This document shows, one piece after another, positions 36,984-45,824 of a stretch of DNA of 64,000 nucleotides. The notes under the pieces are model-generated. The model had not been told where the DNA came from and did not search any database. It worked only from the letters and a program-made list of their open reading frames with translations. Location of the stretch: assembly GCF_002975405.1 (NCBI RefSeq), contig NZ_PCPS01000001.1:558001-622000 (forward strand), read 5' to 3'. This DNA comes from Arthrobacter sp. MYb229. GTDB lineage: Bacteria; Actinomycetota; Actinomycetes; Actinomycetales; Micrococcaceae. Made by a program: the position numbers and the translations under genes. The first letter of the stretch is position 1. Every line of letters starts with the position of its first letter.

Positions 36984-37178
36984 GTGAGCCAGAGCGCCAC
37001 CCCCGGTGAAGGCAAATATTGGTACAACGTATCGACCGGCGGAATCGAGAAGGGACCGCAGTCCGACTGGACCCAGCTTCTCGGCCCCTACGATACCGAG
37101 GACGAGGCACGCAACGCGATGTCCAAGGTGCAGGCCCGCAACGAAGCCTGGGATGCCGAAGACGAAGAGGACGAATAA
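36984..37178 (+). CDS. Small acidic SPOR-like protein
   Basis: A 64-residue protein, divergent from map. GTG at 36984 follows AGGAG by six bases. It opens with Trp/Tyr-rich sequence (GKYWYNVSTGGIEKGPQSDW), continues with LGPYDTEDEARNAM, a pattern seen in SPOR-type repeats (GPYDTEEEA), and ends in a strongly acidic tail EDEEDE. No signal peptide or membrane helix. SPOR domains bind denuded septal glycan, but this one appears cytoplasmic, so that role may not apply. It is flanked by a strong terminator, which supports a real gene. Confidence 0.8.
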   Translation: MSQSATPGEGKYWYNVSTGGIEKGPQSDWTQLLGPYDTEDEARNAMSKVQARNEAWDAEDEEDE

Positions 37179-37183
37179 CCAGC

Positions 37184-37226
37184 TGGACCCGGGTGCAGGG
37201 AAATTGATTCCTTGCACCCGGGTCCA
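37184..37226. terminator. Bidirectional terminator between the small acidic protein gene and panB
   Basis: A 19-base stem (37184-37202 with 37208-37226, one G-T pair) around ATTGA. It begins five bases after the stop of the small gene and 22 bases beyond the panB stop. Confidence 0.9.
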
Positions 37227-37247
37227 ATGTGGTGGCCGTGGAACTTG

Positions 37248-38084
37248 TTAGTCCTTGAATTCGTACTCGGCCGAGGGGAATGCGCCGCTCACCACGTCCC
37301 GGTGGTACTCGCTGACGGCCGTGGAAATCACCGAGCGAAGATCGGCGTACTTCTTCACGAATCGCGGGGTGCGGTGGGCGCCCAGCCCGAGGAGGTCCTG
37401 CCAGACAAGTACCTGACCGGTGGTCGCGTTTCCCGCGCCGATGCCAATGGTTGGCACCCGCAGGGCCGCATCGACCTTGCCCGCCACAGGGCTTGGCACC
37501 ATTTCCATGAGGACCGCAAAAGCTCCGGCACGCTCTAGCGCCTGGGCATCCGCGATCATCTCCGCGGCGGCGTCTCCGCGTCCTTGAACACGGTAGCCGC
37601 CCAGGGCATGCTCGGATTGCGGGGTGAATCCGATATGTCCGATGACCGGAACTCCGGCAAGCACCATCGCTTGAACATGCTCGGCGAACTGATGGCCGCC
37701 TTCAACCTTCACGGCCTGGGCGCCGCCCTCCTTCATGAGCCGAACCGCGCTGGCTACCGCTTGCTGCGTGGACTGCTCGTAGGAGCCAAATGGGAGATCG
37801 GCTACGACCAGAGCGCGCTTGGCACCATTGGCAACGGCCTTGGTGAACACGATCATTTCGTCCACGGTAATAGGCAAGGTGGAGTCGTAGCCGACAACGG
37901 TGTTGGCGGCTGAGTCGCCTACCAGAAGCAGCTCGATGCCTGCCTGGTCGAAGATCTCGGCCATCATGACGTCATATGCGGTTAACATGGCGAATTTTTC
38001 GCCATGCTCTTTTGCCTGCTGTAAATGGTGAACCCTAATGCGGGAAGGACCTTTGTCAGGGTCGGAAAGATATGGTTGGGGCAT
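37248..38084 (-). CDS. panB: Ketopantoate hydroxymethyltransferase
   Basis: A 278-residue TIM-barrel enzyme that makes ketopantoate from 2-oxoisovalerate and methylene-THF, the first step to pantothenate and CoA. Family blocks are MLTAYDVMMAEIFDQAG, LLVGDSAANTVVGYDSTL, DLPFGSYEQSTQQA, VKVEGG and GIGAGNATTGQVLVWQDLLG. ATG at 38084 has no ribosome site; a -10-like TAAGGT lies six bases upstream. No panC or panD is adjacent. It is divergent from glnA2, the same arrangement as in mycobacteria. Confidence 0.95.
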   Translation of the reverse strand: MPQPYLSDPDKGPSRIRVHHLQQAKEHGEKFAMLTAYDVMMAEIFDQAGIELLLVGDSAANTVVGYDSTLPITVDEMIVFTKAVANGAKRALVVADLPFGSYEQSTQQAVASAVRLMKEGGAQAVKVEGGHQFAEHVQAMVLAGVPVIGHIGFTPQSEHALGGYRVQGRGDAAAEMIADAQALERAGAFAVLMEMVPSPVAGKVDAALRVPTIGIGAGNATTGQVLVWQDLLGLGAHRTPRFVKKYADLRSVISTAVSEYHRDVVSGAFPSAEYEFKD

Positions 38085-38090
38085 AGAAAA

Positions 38091-38096
38091 ACCTTA
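38091..38096 (-). promoter_or_regulatory. -10 element of a probable leaderless panB promoter
   Basis: On the minus strand TAAGGT is followed by TTTTCT and the ATG. It is a weaker match than the others, but has the same six-base spacing. Confidence 0.45.
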
Positions 38097-38217
38097 TCGC
38101 ACTTGGACCCAGCGGTGCGTGGCAGAGTTTGAGGCTCAAAACGTATAGTCTTGCATCAGGTTGTTTAACTCCCGGCTGTGATCAGTGCCGGAATCAAAGA
38201 TTTTGAGGCGGTGAATT

Positions 38218-39558
38218 ATGGATCGTCAGCAGGAATTCGTGCTGCGCACCATTGAAGAACGTGATGTTCGGTTCGTGCGTATGTGGTTTACCGACGTCGT
38301 CGGTTCCTTGAAGTCTGTAGCGTTGGCCCCGGCCGAAGTTGAAGACGCCTTCGAAGAGGGCTTGGGTTTTGATGGCTCGTCGATCGACGGGCTGTCGCGC
38401 ATCTCCGAATCAGATATGCTTCTGCAGCCAGATCCGGCGACCTTCCAGATTCTGCCATGGCGCGGCGAAGTCGAGCCCACCAGCCGCATGTTCTGCGACA
38501 TCCTCACCCCCGAAGGCCAGCCTTCCAGCGCGGATCCTAGACAGGTGCTTAAACGCCAGCTGACCGAAGCGGCCGACATGGGATTCACCTGCTACACGCA
38601 CCCTGAAATCGAGTTCTATCTGCTGGAGAACAGCAAGCTCGATGAGCAGGGCCGCCCGCAGCCGATAGACAATGGCGGCTACTTCGACCACGTGCCCGAT
38701 GGTGTGGGCCAAGATTTCCGTCGCGCCTCGGTGACTACCCTGGAAGCCTTGGGGATTTCGGTCGAATTCTCGCACCATGAGACCGGGCCAGGGCAGAACG
38801 AAATTGATCTGCGCTATGCAGATGCACTGCAGACCGCCGACAATATTATGACCTTCCGCACCGTCATCAAGGAAATGGCCATGCAGAAGGGCATCCACGC
38901 CACCTTCATGCCCAAGCCGTTTTCGGACCAGCCAGGCAGCGGAATGCACACTCACTTCTCGCTGTTCGAGGGCGACGCGAATGCATTTTTCGAGGCCGGC
39001 CGCGAGTACCAGCTCTCCGACGTAGCTCGTTCATTCATCGCCGGCATTTTGCACCATGCGCCCGAGATGACCGCGATCACCAACCAGTACGTGAATTCCT
39101 ACAAGCGACTCTGGGGCGGCGGTGAAGCTCCAAGCTACCGTTCGTGGGGCCACAACAACCGTTCCGCGTTGGTCCGCGTGCCGCTGTACAAGCCAGGCAA
39201 GGGACAAAGCGCCCGCGTGGAATACCGCGGCATCGATTCCGCCGCCAACCCCTACCTGGCCTACGCAACCCTGCTTGGCGCCGGGCTGAAGGGCATCCGT
39301 GAGGGATACGAACTGGAGGAGCCGACCGAGGACGATGTCTGGGCACTGTCCACCGCAGAACGCCGTGCCTCGGGCCACGTCCCGCTGCCTGGCACGCTGC
39401 ACGATGCGCTGAAGGCTATGGAAGAATCCGAGCTGATGGCAGAGGTGCTTGGCGAACAGGTTTTCAACTCCTTCTTGGCCAATAAACGAGCCGAGTGGGA
39501 AGAGTACCGTCAGGTCATCACCCCCTACGAGCTCAACAAGTATCTGGGAATCCTCTAA
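38218..39558 (+). CDS. glnA2: Class I glutamine synthetase lacking the adenylylation tyrosine (GlnA2-like)
   Basis: A 446-residue glutamine synthetase, the length of mycobacterial GlnA2. Blocks include GFDGSSIDGLSRISESDM, EIEFYLLE, GSGMHTHFSL, NSYKRLWGG and YRGIDSAANPYLAYA. Where adenylylated enzymes have a conserved Tyr in a DLYELP-like segment, this one reads DDVWALSTAERRASG, so it should not be a GlnE target. ATG at 38218 follows GAGG. It is 51 bases upstream of glnE and probably co-transcribed, as in mycobacteria. It may act in low-ammonium or specialised metabolism (inference). Confidence 0.93.
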   Translation: MDRQQEFVLRTIEERDVRFVRMWFTDVVGSLKSVALAPAEVEDAFEEGLGFDGSSIDGLSRISESDMLLQPDPATFQILPWRGEVEPTSRMFCDILTPEGQPSSADPRQVLKRQLTEAADMGFTCYTHPEIEFYLLENSKLDEQGRPQPIDNGGYFDHVPDGVGQDFRRASVTTLEALGISVEFSHHETGPGQNEIDLRYADALQTADNIMTFRTVIKEMAMQKGIHATFMPKPFSDQPGSGMHTHFSLFEGDANAFFEAGREYQLSDVARSFIAGILHHAPEMTAITNQYVNSYKRLWGGGEAPSYRSWGHNNRSALVRVPLYKPGKGQSARVEYRGIDSAANPYLAYATLLGAGLKGIREGYELEEPTEDDVWALSTAERRASGHVPLPGTLHDALKAMEESELMAEVLGEQVFNSFLANKRAEWEEYRQVITPYELNKYLGIL

Positions 39559-39609
39559 GGAGTACGCCACGTCCACGACGTGGTGGCAAGTGGGAGACAC
39601 ACGAAGAAT

Positions 39610-42600
39610 ATGGCAGAAGTATCCTCACGGGCACTGATCAACGCTGGATTCAGCGATACCGAACGCGCCAAGAAGTTCCTTGAAGCAGAAGAACTGGCGA
39701 ACGTTGATCCGGTTCTCATCGTGAGGATGATGGCGCACGCGCCAGATCCCGACCAGGCCCTTCTGCTGGCGCTCAGGCTCGTGGATCGTCATCCCGAAGC
39801 CGCAGAGATTTTCCGGGAGCCGGATACCTGCTTGGCAATGGTGCGCCTGCTTGGCGGCTCCTCGGCCCTGGGCGAGTTCTTGATCCGCTGCCCCGAGGCC
39901 TTGGCCGTAGTCAACCAGGCGCCGAGCACAACTTTTCGGCCAGTCGGTCTCGAATCCCTACGCAGTGCCATGCTCGACTCGGTCGGCGCCACGCGCACCG
40001 CCAACGAACACTGGATATCATCGTGCATTGGGGCCGAAGCACGGCAGAAATTACGTGCGAGTTACCGCAAGGCGCTGCTGTCTTTGGCGTACCGAGACCT
40101 TGGCGCCGCGGACCCGCAGGAAATTCTTCCCTTCGTCGCCGCCGAACTCGCTGATATGGCTGGTGCGGTGCTCGAAGGTGCACTGGCAATCGCACGCGCC
40201 GAAGCCTCCGAGCAGTACACCCCGGAAGATGTAGACAGCGTCAAGCTTTCCATCATCGGCATGGGCAAATGTGGTGCTCGGGAACTGAACTACATTTCAG
40301 ATGTAGACGTGATCTATGTGCACGGCAGCACCCCGAACCTGGATGAGGACCTCGCATCGGCCATCGCCACCGTACTGTGCGGCAATACGGCCCGTGCAAT
40401 TATGGTCCCTGGCCCCGAACCGATGCTCTGGGAAGTGGACGCGAACTTGCGTCCGGAAGGCAAGGACGGGGCGCTGACCCGGACTTTGTCGTCACATGAA
40501 GCCTATTACAACCGGTGGGCGCACTCCTGGGAGTTCCAAGCGCTGCTCAAGGCGCGAGCCATTGCCGGGGACCCGGAACTTGGACGTTCTTACGAGCGCA
40601 TGGTCTCCCCGATGATCTGGTCCAGCTCGGAGCGCGAAGGCTTCGTTGAATCCGTGCAGTCCATGCGTCGGCGGGTGAGCGACCACATCGACAAGGAAGA
40701 AGTTCCTTGGCAAATCAAGTTGGGGCCTGGCGGACTGCGCGACGTGGAATTCACCGTGCAGCTTCTGCAATTGGTCCATGGACGCGTGGATCCCGAGATC
40801 CAGGTGCCGACGACTACGCTGGCGATACGGGCGATGAGCGAGATCGGCTACATCAGCCGCGAAGACGCGAGAAACTTTGACGAGTCTTACCGCTACCTGC
40901 GCCTGCTAGAACACCGAATCCAACTTAGCCAGCTGCGCCGTACGCACCTGATGCCACGCGTTGAGGGGGCACAACGGGTGCTGGCCCGGGCAGTGCGCGG
41001 AGCCGGTGACCTGCAGGCCACGAACCCCGAAAAGCTTTTGCGCCGGTGGAATGAGACCAAACGACTCGTTCGTTCGCTGCACGAACGCATCTTCTACCGC
41101 CCGCTGCTGGTCACCAGTTCGAATCTCTCGGCAGACCAGGTGCGCCTGACCCCGGAATCCGCTCAGGCACGCCTGCGTGCCCTGGGCTATCTGGATCCAA
41201 AGGCGGCGATGCGCCATATCGAGGCGCTGACCGGGGGAGTCTCGCGCCGGTCCTCGCTGCAGCGGCAACTGCTGCCGGTGCTCCTGGATTGGTTCGCCCG
41301 GGGCGTGGACCCGGACGCCGGCCTGTTGGGGTTCCGCAGACTCAGCGAGGCCTTAGGGAAGTCTCCGTGGTTCTTGGGCATGTTGCGTGATACCAATGCG
41401 GCGGCCGAGCGGTTGAGCCACCTGCTGTCAAACACACGGTTCTTGACCGATTTGCTGGCCAATGAGCCGGCGGCCGCCGCATGGCTGGGCTCGAACAGCG
41501 CGTTGGCACCGCAGACCTACCAGAGCCTGCAGCAACAGAACGCCTCGATCATCCAGCGCACCAAACAGCCCGAGGCGGCGATCCGGCAAATCCGTTTGGT
41601 GCGCCGTCGCGAGTTCTTGCGCGTTGCGCTGGCGGACGGAGCGGGTCTTCTGAACGTCTCGCAAGTCGGCGAGGCCCTGTCGAATATCGACGGAAACATG
41701 ATCGATGGAATTTTGAAGGTGCTGCTCGCGGCGGACCAGCAAAAGCATGGAGTGCATGCGATCATCACCGTCATCGCCATGGGGCGGCAAGGTGGGGAGG
41801 AGATCGGCTACGGTTCAGACGCCGACGTGCTCTTCGTGCAGCGTCCCGTGGACGGCACCAGTGCCCAAGAATCTCAGGAACAGGCCTTGCGCGTGGTGAC
41901 CGAGTTGACCTCCTGGAGCAATAAGCCGCTTAAACCGGCCATTCCTGCCGAAGTGAAACTTCAGGTCGATTCCGATCTGCGTCCCGAGGGGCGAGCCGGA
42001 ATGCTGGTTCGTTCGCTTGACGCCTATGCCCAGTACTACGAACGTTGGGTGGAAGTCTGGGAACGCCAAGCTCTGCAACGTGCCCGCCCCTTTGCCGGCG
42101 ATGCGCAACTTGCCGCGGACTTCATCCAGCTTATCGAGCCGGTACGCTACGGCCAGGGCCTCGACGAGGGCCAGATGAAGGACATTCGAAAGATCAAGGC
42201 TCGCGTCGAGTCCGAAAGACTGCCGCGCGGTGCCGATCCTAACCGGCATCTGAAACTTGGCCGGGGCTCGCTTTCCGACATTGAATGGCTAGTTCAGTTT
42301 TATCAACTGCGCTACGCGTGGAAACATCCATCGCTACGCACTCCGGCCACGCGCAAGGCATTGGATGCCATGGCCGGATTGGAGCTGATCAGCGAGGAGG
42401 AAGCCGAGCTCTTGGACTTCACCTGGTCCTTGGCGACACGGATTAGAAGCGCAGAAATTATTACCTCCGGGCGTTCTAGCGACGTGCTGCCACGCTCGGC
42501 GAGGGATATGGAGGCAGTGGCACGCTGGTGCGGCTACGAGGCCAATCAAGGTCCCGCGCTGGAAGAGGACTACCTGCGAGCCACCAGGCATTCGCGGGCA

Positions 42601-42636
42601 ATCTTTGAACAGCTCTTCTACGGTTTTGAGGACTAA
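39610..42636 (+). CDS. glnE: Bifunctional glutamine synthetase adenylyltransferase/deadenylase
   Basis: A 1008-residue protein with two related nucleotidyltransferase halves that attach and remove AMP on glutamine synthetase. The first active site is GMGKCGARELNYISDVDV near 218 and the second MGRQGGEEIGYGSDADVL near 724; both keep the Asp-x-Asp metal ligands. By family knowledge the N-terminal half deadenylylates and the C-terminal half adenylylates. ATG at 39610 follows a weak GGGAG; an in-frame GTG at 39580 is less likely. Its target in the window is GlnA1 (Tyr402), not the adjacent GlnA2. Its stop overlaps the next ATG by one base. Confidence 0.96.
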   Translation: MAEVSSRALINAGFSDTERAKKFLEAEELANVDPVLIVRMMAHAPDPDQALLLALRLVDRHPEAAEIFREPDTCLAMVRLLGGSSALGEFLIRCPEALAVVNQAPSTTFRPVGLESLRSAMLDSVGATRTANEHWISSCIGAEARQKLRASYRKALLSLAYRDLGAADPQEILPFVAAELADMAGAVLEGALAIARAEASEQYTPEDVDSVKLSIIGMGKCGARELNYISDVDVIYVHGSTPNLDEDLASAIATVLCGNTARAIMVPGPEPMLWEVDANLRPEGKDGALTRTLSSHEAYYNRWAHSWEFQALLKARAIAGDPELGRSYERMVSPMIWSSSEREGFVESVQSMRRRVSDHIDKEEVPWQIKLGPGGLRDVEFTVQLLQLVHGRVDPEIQVPTTTLAIRAMSEIGYISREDARNFDESYRYLRLLEHRIQLSQLRRTHLMPRVEGAQRVLARAVRGAGDLQATNPEKLLRRWNETKRLVRSLHERIFYRPLLVTSSNLSADQVRLTPESAQARLRALGYLDPKAAMRHIEALTGGVSRRSSLQRQLLPVLLDWFARGVDPDAGLLGFRRLSEALGKSPWFLGMLRDTNAAAERLSHLLSNTRFLTDLLANEPAAAAWLGSNSALAPQTYQSLQQQNASIIQRTKQPEAAIRQIRLVRRREFLRVALADGAGLLNVSQVGEALSNIDGNMIDGILKVLLAADQQKHGVHAIITVIAMGRQGGEEIGYGSDADVLFVQRPVDGTSAQESQEQALRVVTELTSWSNKPLKPAIPAEVKLQVDSDLRPEGRAGMLVRSLDAYAQYYERWVEVWERQALQRARPFAGDAQLAADFIQLIEPVRYGQGLDEGQMKDIRKIKARVESERLPRGADPNRHLKLGRGSLSDIEWLVQFYQLRYAWKHPSLRTPATRKALDAMAGLELISEEEAELLDFTWSLATRIRSAEIITSGRSSDVLPRSARDMEAVARWCGYEANQGPALEEDYLRATRHSRAIFEQLFYGFED

Positions 42637-43199
42637 TGGCGGGCTCGGACGCACCCGTTCCCGCGTCGTTGACGTCTCCCGAGAGCCAGATCTGGGAAGC
42701 CGGAGATTTTGGCCATCTGCGCTGGGAGAAAACGGTGCGGATTGGTTCGGGGGAGCGTCATTGGCGCTGGGCTTCGGAGCACGTGCTGCGCTGGGGGATC
42801 AAAACCCGCAGCGGATTTAGCGTGATTCCTGCGCTTCCTGTTGCCGTGGGACAGCGCCCGGTCATCAGGGTCAATTTGCCGGGGGCGAGGATCCTTGAAC
42901 CCGTGGAAGTGATCACCGTGGTTGAAACGACTCAGCGAGTCGGCTTCGCTTATCGGACCTTGGCGGGGCATCCGGTTAGCGGCGAAGAGTGCTTTGTCAT
43001 CGAACAACGTACGGGCGGAAACTTCCTCACGATCAGGTCATTGACCAGACCTTCCGACGTGCAGCCTTGGCGCGGACTGTTCCCCTTGCTCAGAGCCGCC
43101 CAACTGATTGCCCGCTACCGGTACTTCAAGGCGCTCAGAACGCCTGGCAGTTCGCGGGCGGGCGGCAGCAGAACGACCGGCTCTACCAATAGCCGGTGA
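42636..43199 (+). CDS. DUF1990 family protein
   Basis: A 187-residue protein whose ATG shares one base with the glnE stop (TAATG), so it is translationally coupled. The pattern ARILEPVEVITVVETTQRVGFAYRTLAGHPVSGEECFVIE matches the DUF1990 family of small START-like beta-barrel proteins. The end is Ser/Gly/Arg-rich. No signal peptide or membrane segment. Function is unknown; the link to glnE may be only positional. Confidence 0.78.
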   Translation: MAGSDAPVPASLTSPESQIWEAGDFGHLRWEKTVRIGSGERHWRWASEHVLRWGIKTRSGFSVIPALPVAVGQRPVIRVNLPGARILEPVEVITVVETTQRVGFAYRTLAGHPVSGEECFVIEQRTGGNFLTIRSLTRPSDVQPWRGLFPLLRAAQLIARYRYFKALRTPGSSRAGGSRTTGSTNSR

Positions 43200-43206
43200 A
43201 TCTCCC

Positions 43207-43212
43207 TAGACT
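43207..43212 (+). promoter_or_regulatory. -10-like element upstream of guaD
   Basis: TAGACT, identical to the dinB and dnaE elements, lies 72 bases before the chosen start. Here it would give a normal leader of about 66 bases rather than a leaderless mRNA. Confidence 0.35.
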
Positions 43213-43284
43213 GGCAATTGGGCCACCATTGGATGCAACATTCGGGAAATGGCGCGGTTCAAGCAGGTAGAAAGCGGTGCAACT

Positions 43285-43752
43285 ATGGACGAACGATTTT
43301 TCGACGAGGCGGTCGCTCTGTCGCGTCAGGGTATGCAAGCCAACCAGGGAGGGCCTTTCGGGGCAGTGGTCGTTCTCAACGGTGAGGTGATTGCGACGGG
43401 CAATAATATGGTGCTCGAGCTGAACGATCCGACAGCCCATGCCGAGGTGATCGCGGTCCGCAACGCCGGAGCGAAGCTTAAAAGCTTCGACCTGTCGGAA
43501 TGTGAGCTCTATACCAGTTGCGAGCCATGTCCCATGTGCCTCGGTGCGATTTACTGGTCGCGGTTTAAACATGTGTATTACGCAAACACGCGCCAAGATG
43601 CCGCTCGCATCGGATTTGACGACGAACTTATTTACACGGAACTGGACAAACCGATGGGTCAACGACTGATCCCCTTCACCCATGTTCCCTCGGCCGATGC
43701 TGCATCGGTCTTCGCCGAATGGGCCGACAAAGAAGACAAGACGAGCTACTAG
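43285..43752 (+). CDS. guaD: Guanine deaminase (cytidine-deaminase fold, GuaD type)
   Basis: A 155-residue zinc deaminase converting guanine to xanthine and ammonia. Zinc and catalytic residues are in TAHAEVIAV (His, Glu) and SCEPCPMCLGAIYW (two Cys). QGGPFGAVVVLNGEV and the C-terminal IYTELDKPMGQRLIPF strongly resemble Bacillus subtilis GuaD. ATG at 43285 is chosen from family length; an in-frame ATG at 43249 would add 12 residues. Its stop codon overlaps that of a converging gene. Ammonia release fits the nitrogen-related surroundings. Confidence 0.87.
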   Translation: MDERFFDEAVALSRQGMQANQGGPFGAVVVLNGEVIATGNNMVLELNDPTAHAEVIAVRNAGAKLKSFDLSECELYTSCEPCPMCLGAIYWSRFKHVYYANTRQDAARIGFDDELIYTELDKPMGQRLIPFTHVPSADAASVFAEWADKEDKTSY

Positions 43753-44117
43753 TCCAGCGGGTAGGGAACCAGAGCGGCATCAACATCGGGCCATGCCAGG
43801 TGAATTCTTTCGGTAGGCATCAGCGCCTTGGTCAGCAGCGCATCGGCCACGACGATACCTGCTGGGGAAACTTCGAGAATAGACAGCGGCCCGTGCCTAT
43901 CCGAAGCGGCATTGCGGAGCATCCAATGGTTCATGAGCTCGCCGATGCCACGCTCGGTCAACAACTCTTCGCCCTGGAAATAGTCGCATGAATCCATCAC
44001 AGGGTGGCCCAATACCGATCTCGGGCAGACTCGATCGTAGGACGCAACAAGTGGTTCTAGGTATCCTACGGTTTCCCCATCGGCACGTTTAACGGGGAGC
44101 CAGTTCGAAGTATCCAT
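43749..44117 (-). CDS. Conserved hypothetical protein (122 aa)
   Basis: A 122-residue soluble protein that I do not recognise. It has no membrane helix or signal peptide. The sequence is ordinary globular, with SNWLPVKRADGETVGYLEP near the start, PRSVLGHPVMDSCDYFQGEELL in the middle and WPDVDAALVPYPLD at the end. Codon use matches the neighbours, and a -10 hexamer lies six bases before the ATG, so it is likely a real gene. It converges on guaD with the stop codons overlapping. Confidence 0.72.
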   Translation of the reverse strand: MDTSNWLPVKRADGETVGYLEPLVASYDRVCPRSVLGHPVMDSCDYFQGEELLTERGIGELMNHWMLRNAASDRHGPLSILEVSPAGIVVADALLTKALMPTERIHLAWPDVDAALVPYPLD

Positions 44118-44123
44118 AGCACA

Positions 44124-44129
44124 AGGCTA
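44124..44129 (-). promoter_or_regulatory. -10 element of a probable leaderless promoter for the 122-aa gene
   Basis: On the minus strand TAGCCT is followed by TGTGCT and the ATG at 44117. There is no ribosome site. Confidence 0.5.
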
Positions 44130-44182
44130 GACCGGATCAGCCATATCGGCTATTGATCCGTTGTGGCAATGACGAGACGAAA

Positions 44183-44224
44183 AAAACCTGTCCCGTGGAC
44201 CAAGAGGTCCGCGGGACAGGTTTT
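44183..44224. terminator. Terminator downstream of glnA1
   Basis: A 19-base stem (44183-44201 with 44206-44224, one mismatch) and an AAGA loop. AAAA opens and TTTT closes it, so it works in both directions; it serves glnA1 on the minus strand. Confidence 0.92.
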
Positions 44225-44258
44225 GAATTCTTAGCGGTTCCGTAGAGCCGTTACGGAA

Positions 44259-45683
44259 TTAGCAACCGTAGTAGAGCTCGAACTCGTATGGGTTCGGACG
44301 CAGGCTCAGTGGCTTGATTTCGTTTTCACGCTTGTACTCAACCCAGGTGCGGATCAGGTCCTCGGTGAATACCCCACCTTCGAGCAGGAACTCGTAGTCG
44401 GCCTCCAACGCCTTCAGAGCCTCTTCTAGGCTTTCTGGAGCGCGCTGGATGTCCTTGGCTTCCTCGGCAGGAAGCTCGTAGAGGTCCTTGTCGATTGGGT
44501 CCGAAGGCTCAATGCGGTTCTTGATGCCGTCCAGGCCGGCCATCAGCTGAGCCGCGAATGCGAGGTAAGGGTTCGAGGAAGCATCCGGTGCACGGAACTC
44601 GATGCGCTTGGCCTTAGGGTTCGATCCGGTGATTGGAATACGGATACCTGCGGAGCGGTTGCCCTGCGAGTAAACCATGTTGACCGGTGCTTCGTAGCCC
44701 TTGACCAGACGGCGATAGGAGTTCACCGTCGGGTTGGTGAATGCCAACACGGCAGAAGCGTGCTTCAGCAGGCCGCCGATGTACCAACGAGCGGTATCGG
44801 ACAAGCCGGCGTAGCCCTTTTCGTCGTAGAACAGCGGATCGCCGTTGGCCCACAGCGACTGGTGCACGTGCATGCCCGAGCCGTTATCGCCGAAGACCGG
44901 CTTTGGCATGAAGGTGGCGGACTTGCCCCAAGCATCGGCAACGTTCTTCACGACGTACTTGAAGAGCATCAGCTCGTCGGCCGCGTGGACCATGGTGTTG
45001 AACTTATAGTTGATCTCAGCCTGACCGGCTGCGCCAACCTCGTGGTGGCTGCGTTCAACTTCGAGGCCAACGTTGTCCAGCTCGACGCAGATCGCATCGC
45101 GCAGGTCGGCCTGCTTATCGGTTGGCGACACTGGGAAGTAGCCACCCTTGTAAGGGGTCTTGTACCCCTGGTTGCCGCCCTCTTCCTTGCGGCCGGTGTT
45201 CCAAGGCGCCTCGTCCGAGTCGACCTTGTAGAAGGCACCCTGTGGGGTGGATTCGTAGCGGACGTCTTCGAAGATGAAGAATTCGGCCTCTGGTGCGAAG
45301 AATGCGGTGTCGGCGATGCCGGTCGATTCCAGGTAAGCCTCGGCGCGCTCGGCTACGCCACGCGGATCGCGGTGGTAAGGCTCACCGGTGCGTGGGTTGA
45401 TGATCGAGAAGTTGAAGGCCAAGGTCTTTTCGATACGGAACGGATCGACGAAGCCGGTGGTGACGTCGGGGATCAGTTGCATGTCGGAATCAGAGATGCC
45501 AGCGAAACCACGAATGGATGAACCATCGAAGAGCTGGCCGTTGACGAAGAAGTCTGCATCCACGGACTTCGCCGGAACGTTGAAGTGCTGCTGGACGCCT
45601 GGTAGATCGGTGAAGCGGATATCAACGAATTTGATGTCCTCTTCGGCAATATATGCCAAGACTTCTTCTGGGCTGGTAAACAT
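44259..45683 (-). CDS. glnA: Glutamine synthetase type I (GlnA1), adenylylation site present
   Basis: The main ammonium-assimilating glutamine synthetase, 474 residues. ATG at 45683 follows AGGGAG and gives the family opening [12 protein letters not shown]; an upstream in-frame codon at 45767 adds 28 implausible residues. Blocks are [53 protein letters not shown] and [16 protein letters not shown]. The regulatory tyrosine is Tyr402 in [10 protein letters not shown], so it is a GlnE target. A GlnR-like box lies upstream. Together with GlnE this is the classical nitrogen-controlled enzyme. Confidence 0.97.
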   Translation of the reverse strand: MFTSPEEVLAYIAEEDIKFVDIRFTDLPGVQQHFNVPAKSVDADFFVNGQLFDGSSIRGFAGISDSDMQLIPDVTTGFVDPFRIEKTLAFNFSIINPRTGEPYHRDPRGVAERAEAYLESTGIADTAFFAPEAEFFIFEDVRYESTPQGAFYKVDSDEAPWNTGRKEEGGNQGYKTPYKGGYFPVSPTDKQADLRDAICVELDNVGLEVERSHHEVGAAGQAEINYKFNTMVHAADELMLFKYVVKNVADAWGKSATFMPKPVFGDNGSGMHVHQSLWANGDPLFYDEKGYAGLSDTARWYIGGLLKHASAVLAFTNPTVNSYRRLVKGYEAPVNMVYSQGNRSAGIRIPITGSNPKAKRIEFRAPDASSNPYLAFAAQLMAGLDGIKNRIEPSDPIDKDLYELPAEEAKDIQRAPESLEEALKALEADYEFLLEGGVFTEDLIRTWVEYKRENEIKPLSLRPNPYEFELYYGC

Positions 45684-45770
45684 GTGCAGGTGACTCCCTG
45701 TTGAGTTATTGGTTTGGTAAACGGAACGATCATACGAATTGATCTGATCAGTTCTCTTGCTTACCAAGTA

Positions 45771-45776
45771 ATCCTA
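45771..45776 (-). promoter_or_regulatory. Possible glnA1 -10 element
   Basis: On the minus strand TAGGAT lies 88-93 bases before the ATG. If used, the GlnR-like box would be centred near -52, a position where activators work. Confidence 0.4.
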
Positions 45777-45779
45777 CCT

Positions 45780-45792
45780 AGAAACCGTTTCT
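45780..45792. promoter_or_regulatory. Palindrome in the glnA1 promoter
   Basis: AGAAACCGTTTCT, six-base arms around one base, lies between the GlnR-like box and the putative -10. It could be a second operator or overlap a -35. Confidence 0.35.
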
Positions 45793-45808
45793 GAATGGTG
45801 TCTCGATT

Positions 45809-45824
45809 GTTTCGGCTACGTTAC
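45809..45824 (-). promoter_or_regulatory. GlnR-type nitrogen-control box upstream of glnA1
   Basis: The minus strand reads GTAAC, six bases, GAAAC, an exact fit to the actinobacterial GlnR consensus gTnAC-n6-GaAAC. A degenerate second copy, GTTAC, six bases, CAAAG, lies further upstream at 45865-45880. Both face glnA1. Confidence 0.65.
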
